A stretch of DNA of 64,000 nucleotides, taken from the NCBI GenBank assembly GCA_017453205.1, contig JAFTKO010000032.1, positions 101,146-165,145 of the forward strand, given 5' to 3'. Position numbers and translations under genes: made by a program. Positions within the stretch are counted from its first letter, which is position 1. Every line of letters begins with the position of its first letter. The stretch comes from Clostridia bacterium (GTDB lineage: Bacteria > Bacillota > Clostridia > Oscillospirales > CAG-272). The notes under the pieces are model-generated. The model was not told the origin of the DNA. It did not search any database and was given only the letters and a program-made list of their open reading frames with translations. Shown here in pieces: positions 33,822 to 42,084 of the stretch.

Positions 33822-34007
33822 TCACTTTGTACAGTTTGCGCCAACCTTTTTTGACATTTCAAGCATCGCAAAGCAGAATCTATCGATGGGTGTCAACATT
33901 GTCAGTGTCGGGTCGCCCTCGCGGATACGCATGGTTCTGCGGATCTCCTTGGGGATCACGACGCGCCCGAGGTCGTCAATTCTACGGACGATTCCGGTTG
34001 CTTTCAT
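33822..34007 (-). pseudogene. spoVT: spoVT, 5' part, truncated by the element (61 aa in the integrated state)
   Basis: The start ATG at 34007 has GGAGG 5 bases upstream; MKATGIVRRIDDLGRVVIPK and EIRRTMRIREGDP are the canonical SpoVT N-terminus (AbrB-type swapped-hairpin DNA-binding domain). After residue 33 the sequence departs from SpoVT exactly at the att core and runs 28 element-encoded residues to a TGA. Since the second half of the AbrB hairpin is lost, this product is probably inactive. The natural continuation, LEIYTDREGEV, is at 13572. The same 28 residues would become the C-terminus of the recombinase in the excised circle. Confidence 0.93.
33890..33918. other. attR of the spoVT intervening element
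   Basis: Plus strand: element arm GTGTCAACATTGTCAGTGT (33890-33908) then core CGGGTCGCCC (33909-33918), followed by spoVT codons. The arm matches the reverse complement of the attL arm at 17 of 19 positions. In the circular form the two arms would face each other around one core, a symmetric serine-recombinase site. Confidence 0.88.
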
Positions 34008-34157
34008 AAGAGCCTCCAATGGTAAATTGATTGGTTTACACCTATTATTGGTTCCAATGCCTTGCTTTATCCGTAAAAATCCTTGGAAAAAATAACCTTA
34101 TTTTTTATTTTTTCTTAGTATTTATGTTGCTTTTTTAGTGTTTGCAAAATAAAAGTG

Positions 34158-34186
34158 TTGACAAAACAAAAATTATCCTTTATAAT
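34158..34186 (+). promoter_or_regulatory. Promoter of the GH38 gene
   Basis: TTGACA, 17 bp, TATAAT, 50 bases before the start. It is divergent from spoVT. No clear forespore-sigma promoter for spoVT can be recognised in the shared 230-base region. Confidence 0.85.
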
Positions 34187-34236
34187 TATGGTAGCATTTA
34201 AGGTTTGAACCTTGAACAAAAGAGGAGAAGAACGGC

Positions 34237-36609
34237 ATGAAAAAAGTACATCTGATCGGTAACGCACATCTCGATCCCGTATGGCTATGGCGCTGGCAGG
34301 AGGGTTTTGCCGAGATCAAGGCGACCTATCAAAGCGCACTTGACCGCATGAACGAATTTGACGATTTTCAATTTACCTCGGCTTGCGGTGCCTATTATAT
34401 CTGGATCGAGCAGAGTGATCCCGCGATGTTCGCCGAAATTCAAAAGCGGGTTCGGGAAGGACGTTGGTGTCTTGTCGGCGGTTGGTTCCTCCAGCCCGAC
34501 TGTAACACGCCCTGCGGGGAGTCCTTTGCACGACACGCTCTTATTACGCAACGCTATTTTGAGGAGAAGTTCGGGCGCATGGCGGTTACGGGCTACAATG
34601 TCGACTCATTCGGTCACAATGGCAGTCTCCCCCAAATTTTGCGGCAGAGCCGTATGGAGAACTACGTATTTATGCGTCCGATGTCGCATGAAAAAAAGCT
34701 TCCCCAAAATCTGTTTCTATGGGAGAGTCGTGACGGCAGTCAAGTCATGACCTATCGCATCCCGTTTTGCTATAATATCGGGCATATGGATCTGTTTGAA
34801 AAGATTGAGAACAACGGTGAGGATACCGATCAAATGGCGTTCTACGGTGTCGGAAATCACGGCGGCGGTCCTACCGTGGAGCTGCTCAAAAAGATGCATG
34901 AGAAGCTATCCGAAAATTACGTGTATTCTCATCCCGATGCCTTTTTTGCCCAGCAGGACGCTGCGGTATTGCCCGTGGTGAAGGATGATCTGCAATTCCA
35001 CGCCAAAGGCTGTTACAGCGCCATGCTGGAGATCAAAAAGAACAACCGTGCCGCCGAAAACGCACTGTTGCGCGCGGAAAAATTCTCGATCCTTTCCGAG
35101 CAGCTGATGAGAACTCCATATCCCGCCGCGGAATACGAGCGTGCGTGGAAAAACATACTGTTCAACCAGTTCCATGATATTTTGGGCGGGTGCTCGATCC
35201 GTGAGGCTTACGACGATGCAAGGAACTTTCACGGTGAGGCATTGGCGATTGCCGATCGCAGCGCCAATTTCGCCCTTCAGCAGATATCCTGGAACATCGA
35301 TACCATCGGCAACGCAAAGGTCGGCAGTGCCATCTCCCAAAGGGAAGCCGATCAGCTCGGTATGCCCGTGGTGGTGTTCAATCCACTCGATCACGAGGTG
35401 CGGGGCATGGTACAACTGCGTTCCCAGCTGTATGAAAAAGTAACCGATTGCAATGGATGTCCGATCCCGCACCAAACCGTGCGCGACTCCAAAATCGATC
35501 CCGGTCGTACCAAATATGCGACGCTGTTTGAAGCGTGTGTTCCCGCGTTCGGCTATGCAGTCTACCGTGTGTCCTGCAAGGCAAGCAAACTGCAATATGA
35601 AAATCCGTTTACCGTGACCGAAAATTCGATTGCCAACGCCAAGCTTCGTGTCACGTTTGACCGCGTTACGGGAGAAATCTCTTCTTTGTATGATCTTGAA
35701 AACCGAAAGGAATTGCTTGCCGAGCCTACCGGGCTTGTCTTGTATGACGATATCAAACACGACACTTGGGCACACTACATTGAGAGCTATACCGACCGTG
35801 TTCCCACCGAGGTGCGCGGAACGGTCAAGGTCATTGAAACCGGTCCCGTCCGCGCCTCGGTGCGTGTGGAGCAAGTCTTTGGAAAGAGTAAGCTTACCCG
35901 AACCTACTCGCTTTCTCCGGATGGAACCCGCGTGGAAGTCAAGGTGAAGTTGGACTACCGCGAGGAGTTCCGTATTCTCAAGCTGCGTTTCCCGCTCAAT
36001 GCCAAAAATGCACGTGCGTACTGCAAAATTCCGTTCGGAAGAATCGAACGTCCGACCGACGGCACCGAACAGCATTGTGGGGATTGGGCTTGCATAACGG
36101 GAGACGGTACGGGACTTTGCGTTGCCACCGATGCTTTGCACAGCTTTGATGCCAACGAAAACCGACTTTCCCTCACCGTGCTTCGCAGTGCGCTATACGC
36201 CGACCATTTTGCGGGTGACCTAAGAGATGAATTTTGCGAGTTTATGGAGCAGGGAGAACACCGTTTTTCCTATTGTTTGTTCCCGTTTGTTTCGGTGTCC
36301 CATGCCGAACGCATTTCTGCCGAGCTTCAAAATCCCTTCAACGTGATCCCGGAGACCTTCCACCGCGGCGTATTGCCGACGGCATTTGATGGAATTTCGG
36401 TGTCCCCCGAGAATGTTATTGTAACCGCCATTAAAAAGCATACGGATAGCGACGGGCTGATCCTACGTTGCTATGAGTGCAAAGGACGTGACACCGACGT
36501 GCGATTCCGACTGTTTGATACCGCATTCGAGGCGCACATTCCGCACGATGCGATCAAGACGTTTTTGATCAAGGATGGCACGGTGACGGAAACCGATTTT
36601 ATTGAATAA
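34237..36609 (+). CDS. Alpha-mannosidase, glycoside hydrolase family 38
   Basis: Zinc-dependent exo-alpha-mannosidase acting on mannose-containing glycans taken up by the cell. It has 790 residues and no signal peptide. The N-terminal metal site is HLIGNAHLDPVWLWRW, and the nucleophile Asp is in YNVDSFGHNGSLPQ near residue 128. A further conserved stretch is FNQFHDILGGCSIREAYDDA near 310. The C-terminal half is a beta-sandwich. AGAGGAG precedes the ATG. It is a single gene under a consensus promoter with a strong terminator. It is unrelated to spoVT, to which it is divergent. Confidence 0.94.
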   Translation: MKKVHLIGNAHLDPVWLWRWQEGFAEIKATYQSALDRMNEFDDFQFTSACGAYYIWIEQSDPAMFAEIQKRVREGRWCLVGGWFLQPDCNTPCGESFARHALITQRYFEEKFGRMAVTGYNVDSFGHNGSLPQILRQSRMENYVFMRPMSHEKKLPQNLFLWESRDGSQVMTYRIPFCYNIGHMDLFEKIENNGEDTDQMAFYGVGNHGGGPTVELLKKMHEKLSENYVYSHPDAFFAQQDAAVLPVVKDDLQFHAKGCYSAMLEIKKNNRAAENALLRAEKFSILSEQLMRTPYPAAEYERAWKNILFNQFHDILGGCSIREAYDDARNFHGEALAIADRSANFALQQISWNIDTIGNAKVGSAISQREADQLGMPVVVFNPLDHEVRGMVQLRSQLYEKVTDCNGCPIPHQTVRDSKIDPGRTKYATLFEACVPAFGYAVYRVSCKASKLQYENPFTVTENSIANAKLRVTFDRVTGEISSLYDLENRKELLAEPTGLVLYDDIKHDTWAHYIESYTDRVPTEVRGTVKVIETGPVRASVRVEQVFGKSKLTRTYSLSPDGTRVEVKVKLDYREEFRILKLRFPLNAKNARAYCKIPFGRIERPTDGTEQHCGDWACITGDGTGLCVATDALHSFDANENRLSLTVLRSALYADHFAGDLRDEFCEFMEQGEHRFSYCLFPFVSVSHAERISAELQNPFNVIPETFHRGVLPTAFDGISVSPENVIVTAIKKHTDSDGLILRCYECKGRDTDVRFRLFDTAFEAHIPHDAIKTFLIKDGTVTETDFIE

Positions 36610-36618
36610 AGTTTGTTC

Positions 36619-36664
36619 TAAGCACAAAGCACAGCCGCAAAAGTAAGGCTGTGCTTTGTGTTTA
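36619..36664. terminator. Convergent terminator between GH38 and the DUF4432 gene
   Basis: CACAAAGCACAGCC and GGCTGTGCTTTGTG form a perfect 14 bp stem, flanked by A/T-rich sequence on both sides. Confidence 0.88.
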
Positions 36665-36668
36665 TTCA

Positions 36669-37679
36669 TTATAAATCGTAAAACCGAATTTTTACCTGCA
36701 TTTTCACTGAGGCAAACGGTGCAACGGTTTGGATGGTGCCGTTTTTGCGCTCGTCAGCGCGCCCCATGATGTAACAGTTGGTGGGCTCGAGACCGAGGAC
36801 GTATTCACCGCTCCGCATACACTTCCATTCCGCTAAAATCGGCAGTGTCTCTGCCGAAAAGGTCATTTCCATGCCGATGCCAAGCGCAACGTTTTCCGCA
36901 CGGACCGTCTTACAGCCGTCCTTTGCGGGAATCTCATGAAAGTACACGGTTTCTTCATCATTGTCTATAGGCTTACCAAACTTGCTATGTGTGGCAATGC
37001 GCTCGGTGGCAAGCGGGGTTCTGCCGCGGGTGTTTGTCCCTTTGGGGAGAATGAGCTTTAGATTTTCATCCAAAAACGGATATCCGAAGTTGCAATGATA
37101 GAGCATCATAAACTCGGTGGGATTGGGCGTTTGGTTGGTAAGGATGTCGGTGATGACGAGATCACTGCCACCCACCTCCGACGTTACCTCACGCACAACC
37201 TCCAAACAGTGTCCGAACAGCTCGGATTCGCGAATTTTTCCCCGTACCGAGATCACGTCGCCGCACACCTCTCCGCAGACTTCGCGTGCGGGCAACAGAT
37301 GATATCTGCCGTGTGTAGTGTGCCATTGGTCCGCGTCGCGATTCCCACCGCCTACCGAGAGCATACCGCAGGTGTAGACCATGCCCGCAGGAAAGTATTT
37401 GGAAAAGCCGTTTTCATAGGTCTCGGCAAGATAGGGAGATGTCGAGCCGTTCTTGGTCAAATAACTCATGTTGACACCGCGGTAGGAAAGCGTACCGATG
37501 TCAAGTCCGTTGTCGGCAAGCACAGTATAGGAAAGCCCGCCGCCGGTCTGCACCTCAAATTCGGTGGTGTTTTTGGCTCTGCCGTCCTCGAGCTTGACAC
37601 GGCGAACGGAATACATTTGTTCGGGGGTGCCAAGATAACGTGCACGGTCGGGCGCGCTCATCTCCTTTATGTTTTTCAT
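36669..37679 (-). CDS. DUF4432 (aldose 1-epimerase-like) protein
   Basis: Beta-sandwich protein of the galactose-mutarotase superfamily. It has 336 residues from the ATG at 37679, with GGAGAAG upstream; the TTG at 37694 is part of that site. LADNGLDIGTLSYRGVNMSYLT, then FPAGMVYTCGMLSVGGGN and MLYHCNFGYPFLDEN are typical of DUF4432. The HCN...E positions correspond to sugar-contacting residues. The exact sugar is unknown. It is the last gene of a run with rnhA and the NCS2 permease. Confidence 0.85.
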   Translation of the reverse strand: MKNIKEMSAPDRARYLGTPEQMYSVRRVKLEDGRAKNTTEFEVQTGGGLSYTVLADNGLDIGTLSYRGVNMSYLTKNGSTSPYLAETYENGFSKYFPAGMVYTCGMLSVGGGNRDADQWHTTHGRYHLLPAREVCGEVCGDVISVRGKIRESELFGHCLEVVREVTSEVGGSDLVITDILTNQTPNPTEFMMLYHCNFGYPFLDENLKLILPKGTNTRGRTPLATERIATHSKFGKPIDNDEETVYFHEIPAKDGCKTVRAENVALGIGMEMTFSAETLPILAEWKCMRSGEYVLGLEPTNCYIMGRADERKNGTIQTVAPFASVKMQVKIRFYDL

Positions 37680-37703
37680 AAGATGCTTCTCCAAATCAAT
37701 TAT

Positions 37704-39038
37704 TTATAGCGTGGAAAGAATGTATTTCAGTAGGAACAGGGCAACGACGACATACATCAGCGGGTGGATCTCACGGATCTTGCGGGATGCGAGCTTGACG
37801 ATGATGTAGGAGATAAAACCGAATGCGATGCCGTCGGTGATCGAATAAAACAGCGGCATTCCAAGGATGGTGAGAAATGCGGGAATAGCGACCTCGAGAT
37901 CGTTCCATTCGATCTCCCGAAGTGAACCCGCCATCATGACCCCCACAACGATCAGCGTCGGGGCGGTTGCGACCGTGGGGACAAAGCCGAGCAAGGGGGA
38001 AAGAAACATCGATGCCGCAAAGCAAGCGCCCGTGACAATCGAGGTCAGTCCCGTTCTGCCGCCTGCGGAAATGCCTGCGGTGGATTCGACAAAGGTGGTG
38101 ACCGTCGATGTGCCGATCACAGCACCCGCGGAGGTTGCGATCGCGTCGGCAAGCATGGCACTTTCTACCTTGGGGAGATTCCCGTTTTCATCAAGATATC
38201 CCGCCTTGTCAGCGGCACCGATCAGCGTACCGATCGTATCGAACATATCGACAAGCAACAGCGTGATCATGACCGAAAGCAAAGAGGCAAAGGAGACCGA
38301 AAATAGGTCGCCAAAGCCCGTAAATACCGAGCCGAACAGGCTGAAATCAAGCGCGGGCTTCCAAGAGCTTGGGAGGGTGATGCCCATGTCGACATCAAAG
38401 ACGAATTGCATAAAGCACCCGACGGCACTTGCACCAATGATGGAAAGAAAGAGCGCCCCCTTGACCTTGCAGATCACAAGAACGATGGTGAGGATCAAAC
38501 CGAAAACAGCAAGTAGGGTGGTGGGCACGGCAAGTGAACCCATGCCGATGACGGTTCCCGTCTCGTTGGAAAGCAGTCCCGCGCTGTTTAGTCCCAAAAG
38601 CGCGATAAAGAAGCCGATGCCGGAGGAAATGGCTTTTTTTAGGCTGAGCGGAATGGCATCAACGATCGCTTTTCTTGCTCCCGTGACTGTTAGGAGTATA
38701 AAGAAAGCGCCCGCGATAAACACCGCCGCCAGTGCCGTCTGATAGGTCAATCCCAAGGTACCGCAAAGCGTGTAGGTAAACACCGCATTCAACCCCATGC
38801 CGGGAGCCTGTGCCAGCGGGTAATTGGTGAGCAGTCCGATCAACCAAGTGCCCAGTGCGGCAGAAAGGCAGGTGGCAATCATCACGCCCGTTGTGGGCAT
38901 CCCTGCGGGGGAATTTTCTCCCAACATAGTAGGGTTAATAAAAATGATGTATGCCATTGCAAAAAAGGTAGTTAATCCGGCAACGATCTCGGTTTTCAGC
39001 GTGGTGCCGTGTTGCTTTAGGTGAAAGAGTTTTTCCAT
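37704..39038 (-). CDS. NCS2 family purine permease (AzgA/PbuG type)
   Basis: Proton-coupled uptake of hypoxanthine, guanine or adenine at the cytoplasmic membrane. It has 444 residues with about 12 to 14 membrane segments. MEKLFHLKQHGTTLKTEIVAGLTTFFAMAY is the start region (the first 20 residues suffice to place it). LAQAPGMGLNAVFTYTL and GTSTVTTFVESTAGISAGGRTGLT are AzgA-group signatures. AAGGAG is present before the ATG. Only 21 bases separate it from rnhA, so no purine riboswitch fits here. Confidence 0.93.
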   Translation of the reverse strand: MEKLFHLKQHGTTLKTEIVAGLTTFFAMAYIIFINPTMLGENSPAGMPTTGVMIATCLSAALGTWLIGLLTNYPLAQAPGMGLNAVFTYTLCGTLGLTYQTALAAVFIAGAFFILLTVTGARKAIVDAIPLSLKKAISSGIGFFIALLGLNSAGLLSNETGTVIGMGSLAVPTTLLAVFGLILTIVLVICKVKGALFLSIIGASAVGCFMQFVFDVDMGITLPSSWKPALDFSLFGSVFTGFGDLFSVSFASLLSVMITLLLVDMFDTIGTLIGAADKAGYLDENGNLPKVESAMLADAIATSAGAVIGTSTVTTFVESTAGISAGGRTGLTSIVTGACFAASMFLSPLLGFVPTVATAPTLIVVGVMMAGSLREIEWNDLEVAIPAFLTILGMPLFYSITDGIAFGFISYIIVKLASRKIREIHPLMYVVVALFLLKYILSTL

Positions 39039-39059
39039 GTGAATCGATGCTCCTTGATT

Positions 39060-39500
39060 TTAGGCTTCAAAAGAATCCGCAAACGCGGTCGCCAGCTTGT
39101 CACAGCGCTCATTGTAGGGATGACCGTCGTGTCCCTTTACCCAAACAAAGGTAACTTGATGCTTTTTTAAAAGGTTGAGCAGCTTTTCCCAAAGGTCGGG
39201 GTTGAGGGCAGGGGATTTGTCGGCCTTTTTCCATCCTTTGGCGCGCCAGGCTTCTGCCCAGCCTTTTGTGACGGCGTCGACTAAATATTTCGAGTCGGAG
39301 GTCAGCGTGACCTCACAGGGTTCGTGCAGAGCGGCAAGCGCTTCGATGGCGGCGGAAAGCTCCATGCGGTTGTTGGTGGTCATGGGTTCGCCGCCCGAGA
39401 GCTCTTTCTCGACACCGCGAAAGACCAAGATCGCCCCCCAACCGCCTCTCCCGGGATTTCCCCGACAGGCGCCGTCAGTATAAATATCAACGTGTTTCAT
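39060..39500 (-). CDS. rnhA: Ribonuclease HI
   Basis: Degrades RNA in RNA-DNA hybrids. It has 146 residues from the ATG at 39500, a start that gives the usual RNase HI length; the open frame runs on to 39560. The catalytic acids are all present: Asp in [12 protein letters not shown], Glu in [13 protein letters not shown], Asp in [12 protein letters not shown], and the last Asp in the NERCDKLA segment. [14 protein letters not shown] carries the catalytic His. The handle region [12 protein letters not shown] is intact. Confidence 0.95.
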   Translation of the reverse strand: MKHVDIYTDGACRGNPGRGGWGAILVFRGVEKELSGGEPMTTNNRMELSAAIEALAALHEPCEVTLTSDSKYLVDAVTKGWAEAWRAKGWKKADKSPALNPDLWEKLLNLLKKHQVTFVWVKGHDGHPYNERCDKLATAFADSFEA

Positions 39501-39606
39501 GGCATTCAAAACCCTTTCCGTTTGCATGTTTTCGTCATGATCTTTATCATTATACCGCATTTTTGCATTTTTTTCAAGAATAATCGTAAACTTTTTATAA
39601 AATCAC

Positions 39607-39635
39607 TTGACCGATTGTGAACTTTTGTTTATAAT
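39607..39635 (+). promoter_or_regulatory. Promoter of the E2-like gene
   Basis: TTGACC, 17 bp, TATAAT. The leader carries a small hairpin, CCCCGACTCTCTCGGGG (39669-39685). Confidence 0.75.
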
Positions 39636-39711
39636 AAAAAAGCAAACTCGAAAAAACAAGAAAAACATCCCCGACTCTCTCGGGGGCTCGGAAAGGAACA
39701 GGACATATTTC

Positions 39712-40605
39712 ATGGCAGAAGAAAAAAAGAAGAGACGCCGCCGTTTTGGCGATCGTCCCGATGGCTATAAGCTGCGCACCATTAACCCGATGAATAAATT
39801 TATGCCCTATGTGATGCCCCAGCGCTGTGACGCGTGCAATACTTATGCGGATATGTTTGATATTACCAAGACCGACCGTTTTTGCCGCGAAAAGGTGAGG
39901 GAGGGCAAGACCAATTTCAGCTTTTTACATATTATGATCGCCGCGTATATCCGTGCAATCTCCCAGCGTCCCGGACTCAACCGTTTTGTCAGCGGACAAA
40001 AGATCTATCACCGCAATGATATTCAGATCGTAATGGCGATCAAAAAGACGCTCTCCATCGATGCGCCCGACACTTGTATCAAGGTCAGATTCAGTCCCGA
40101 CGATACGGTGGACGAGGTGTATGAAAAGTTTAACAAGGTGGTTACCGACATCACCTCTCAGCCGGATGACAAGACCTCATTTGATAAGCTCAACAAGGTG
40201 TTGTCGCTGATCCCGGGCTTGCTTTGCCGTTGGACGGTGAAGCTTTTGAACTTCCTTGATTATTTCGGACTGTTGCCCAAAAAGCTGTTGTGGCTCAGCC
40301 CGTTCCACGGCTCCATGATCATTACAAGCATGGGCTCGCTCGGTATCCGTCCCATTTACCATCACATTTACAATTTTGGTAATCTACCCGTGTTTTTGGC
40401 ATACGGCGGGCGCCGTTCGGTGGTCACCTGTGACGCGGAGGGAAATGTCAAGACGAAGAAGTATATTGAGATGAAGGCAGTGACCGATGAACGTATTTGC
40501 GACGGGTATTATTATGCGTCGGTATTTAAGATCATCAAACGCCATGTGGAGAACCCCGAGCTGCTTGACATCAAACCCGAGCAGGTGTTTGAGGATATTG
40601 ACTGA
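39712..40605 (+). CDS. Stand-alone 2-oxoacid dehydrogenase E2-like acyltransferase fold protein
   Basis: It has 297 residues from the ATG at 39712. It resembles the catalytic domain of dihydrolipoyl acyltransferases and chloramphenicol acetyltransferase, but has no lipoyl domain and no E1/E3 genes nearby. A Lys/Arg stretch (AEEKKKRRRRFGDRPDGYKL) opens the protein. FSFLHIMIAAYIRAISQRPGL and FVSGQKIYHRNDIQIVMAIKK match the E2 core. The catalytic HxxxDG is replaced by TDERICDGYYYASVF near residue 265: DG is present but His is not seen. The substrate is unknown. Confidence 0.78.
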   Translation: MAEEKKKRRRRFGDRPDGYKLRTINPMNKFMPYVMPQRCDACNTYADMFDITKTDRFCREKVREGKTNFSFLHIMIAAYIRAISQRPGLNRFVSGQKIYHRNDIQIVMAIKKTLSIDAPDTCIKVRFSPDDTVDEVYEKFNKVVTDITSQPDDKTSFDKLNKVLSLIPGLLCRWTVKLLNFLDYFGLLPKKLLWLSPFHGSMIITSMGSLGIRPIYHHIYNFGNLPVFLAYGGRRSVVTCDAEGNVKTKKYIEMKAVTDERICDGYYYASVFKIIKRHVENPELLDIKPEQVFEDID

Positions 40606-40612
40606 GTATAAT

Positions 40613-40664
40613 CAAAAGCTGTTTGATCCTCTTTTGGAAAGAGCTTCAAACAGCTTTTGTTTTT
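40613..40664. terminator. Convergent terminator before galK
   Basis: CAAAAGCTGTTTGA and TCAAACAGCTTTTG form a perfect 14 bp stem around a 19-base loop, with T runs on both strands. Confidence 0.85.
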
Positions 40665-40666
40665 GA

Positions 40667-41947
40667 TTAAATCTTTACTGCACCAACAGGTCTGATGCGC
40701 AGAACCATACAACGCCCTTCGCCAAAGGCGGCATCCATCGTAAGGCGGAAATTCTCTACCTCAGCGGTCGGTACAAACGCTTGAATGGTTCCCGCAAAGC
40801 CGCCGCCGTGGACACGCCATGCAGCTTTTTTGCCCGCCAACAGATTGTCGGCAAGGCAGAGCGCCAAGGAAAGCCCCTGTTCGGTCAAATTTTTAGATGT
40901 ATAAACATTTTGCAGATAGCAGAACGAAGAACGTCCCGATGCGATCACGCCGTCAAAAAATGCACCGATATCACCCTTTTGAAGCGCAGCTTTTTGCGCG
41001 GTAACGCGACGGTTTTCGGCAAAGAAGTGGAGCGCACGCAAGATCGCTCTGTCGCCGACGCTTTCACGCAACTGCGGAATGGCGGCGATGACGGTTTGCT
41101 CATCCAGCTCACGCAATACCTTTTTGCCAAAATACGCGGCAACCGCTTTCATCTCGGCGGGTACCGAGGCGTAGTCATCGGTCAAGTCAGCATGGTTTCC
41201 GCCGGTGTTTACAATACAAAGGTTGTAACCCGCCGCAGTCAGGTCAAAATCCATTTTCTCAATGATGGGTGCCTTGGGATCGGCAAAATCAATGGCAACA
41301 ATGCCGCCAACAGCACAAGCAACTTGATCCATCAGTCCGCAGGGCTTGCCGAAGAACGCGTTCTCTGCGTACTGTGAGAGCTTTGCGATCTCCACGTTGT
41401 CAACCTTTCCGTCATTGTAAATATGGCTGAGGATATTTCCGATCATGTCCTCAAACGCGGCGGAGGAAGAAATGCCCGAGCCCTTGAGGACGTTGGAGGT
41501 GGTGTAAGCGTCAAAACCGCCGACCGCCAGCCCTTCCTTGCGGAAGCCTGCAACCATACCTGCAATCAGCTCGTCGGAGTGACCTTCGGGGACCTCACGG
41601 GGAGAAGTAAAAGCATTGATGTCAACAACATCTTCCTTAAAGCCCTCGCTCTTGACGCGGATGATGTTTTCGCTGTTGGGGGCGGCGACCGCGATGATAT
41701 CGAGGTTGATCGAAGCCGCGATGACACAACCGTGGTTGTGGTCGGTGTGGTTGCCGGAAAGCTCACTGCGTCCCGCGACCGAATAGAGTGCCGCATCACG
41801 GTCGGTTCCGTAAATCGCGGCAAAGCTGTCCACGGCGGCGGCATAGCGGGCTTTTTGTGCCTCGACCGCGTCGGTTCCGTAGATGTAAGCAAAGCGTTCG
41901 TCAAACTTGCCGCCAAGCAAAGCGGCCTTGAGTTCGGTAGTGTTCAT
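40667..41947 (-). CDS. galK: Galactokinase
   Basis: GHMP kinase phosphorylating galactose, the first step of the Leloir pathway; it uses galactose freed by the alpha-galactosidases at the window's left. It has 426 residues from the ATG at 41947, with AAAGGA 9 bases upstream. Signature 1 is GRSELSGNHTDHNHG near residue 55 (Ser-Glu in place of the usual Val-Asn), the GHMP motif 2 is LKGSGISSSAAFE near 140, and the third motif is RVHGGGFAGTIQAFV near 385. An acidic GLMDQVACAVGG segment holds the catalytic Asp. It is monocistronic. The motif variation leaves a related sugar kinase possible. Confidence 0.9.
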   Translation of the reverse strand: MNTTELKAALLGGKFDERFAYIYGTDAVEAQKARYAAAVDSFAAIYGTDRDAALYSVAGRSELSGNHTDHNHGCVIAASINLDIIAVAAPNSENIIRVKSEGFKEDVVDINAFTSPREVPEGHSDELIAGMVAGFRKEGLAVGGFDAYTTSNVLKGSGISSSAAFEDMIGNILSHIYNDGKVDNVEIAKLSQYAENAFFGKPCGLMDQVACAVGGIVAIDFADPKAPIIEKMDFDLTAAGYNLCIVNTGGNHADLTDDYASVPAEMKAVAAYFGKKVLRELDEQTVIAAIPQLRESVGDRAILRALHFFAENRRVTAQKAALQKGDIGAFFDGVIASGRSSFCYLQNVYTSKNLTEQGLSLALCLADNLLAGKKAAWRVHGGGFAGTIQAFVPTAEVENFRLTMDAAFGEGRCMVLRIRPVGAVKI

Positions 41948-42084
41948 TTGCAAAATCCTTTCGTCTGGGAATTTTCTCATTCTTTATTCTATCATACATT
42001 TTTCGATAAATCAATCCCTTTTTCAAAAAATATCCAAAATCAAAGGACACTTTTTTTAGGATGTGTCCACGCTTTGCAGACAAT

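Larger units (their letters stand above)
13573..33918. mobile_element. spoVT intervening element (20,336 bp), skin-like, carrying defence genes
   Basis: Bounded by direct copies of a 10 bp core, CGGGTCGCCC at 13573-13582 and 33909-33918, within spoVT. It encodes its own serine recombinase at the left edge. The interior is more A+T-rich than the flanks. Cargo: type III restriction-modification with SNF2 helicase, two HEPN proteins, DUF4391, DUF4393 and MmcQ-like genes, a DUF234 ATPase, an HNH nuclease with a structured leader RNA, and two further genes. There are no capsid, tail, relaxase or type IV secretion genes, so it is neither a complete prophage nor an evident conjugative element. The architecture is that of the Bacillus and Clostridioides sigK skin elements. 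Confidence 0.92.

Noticed and set aside
13573-33918. Complete prophage or conjugative element
   Set aside because: No capsid, portal, terminase, tail, lysis, relaxase or type IV secretion genes are visible.
39038-39060. Purine riboswitch before the NCS2 permease
   Set aside because: Only 21 bases separate the permease from rnhA, too few for the aptamer.
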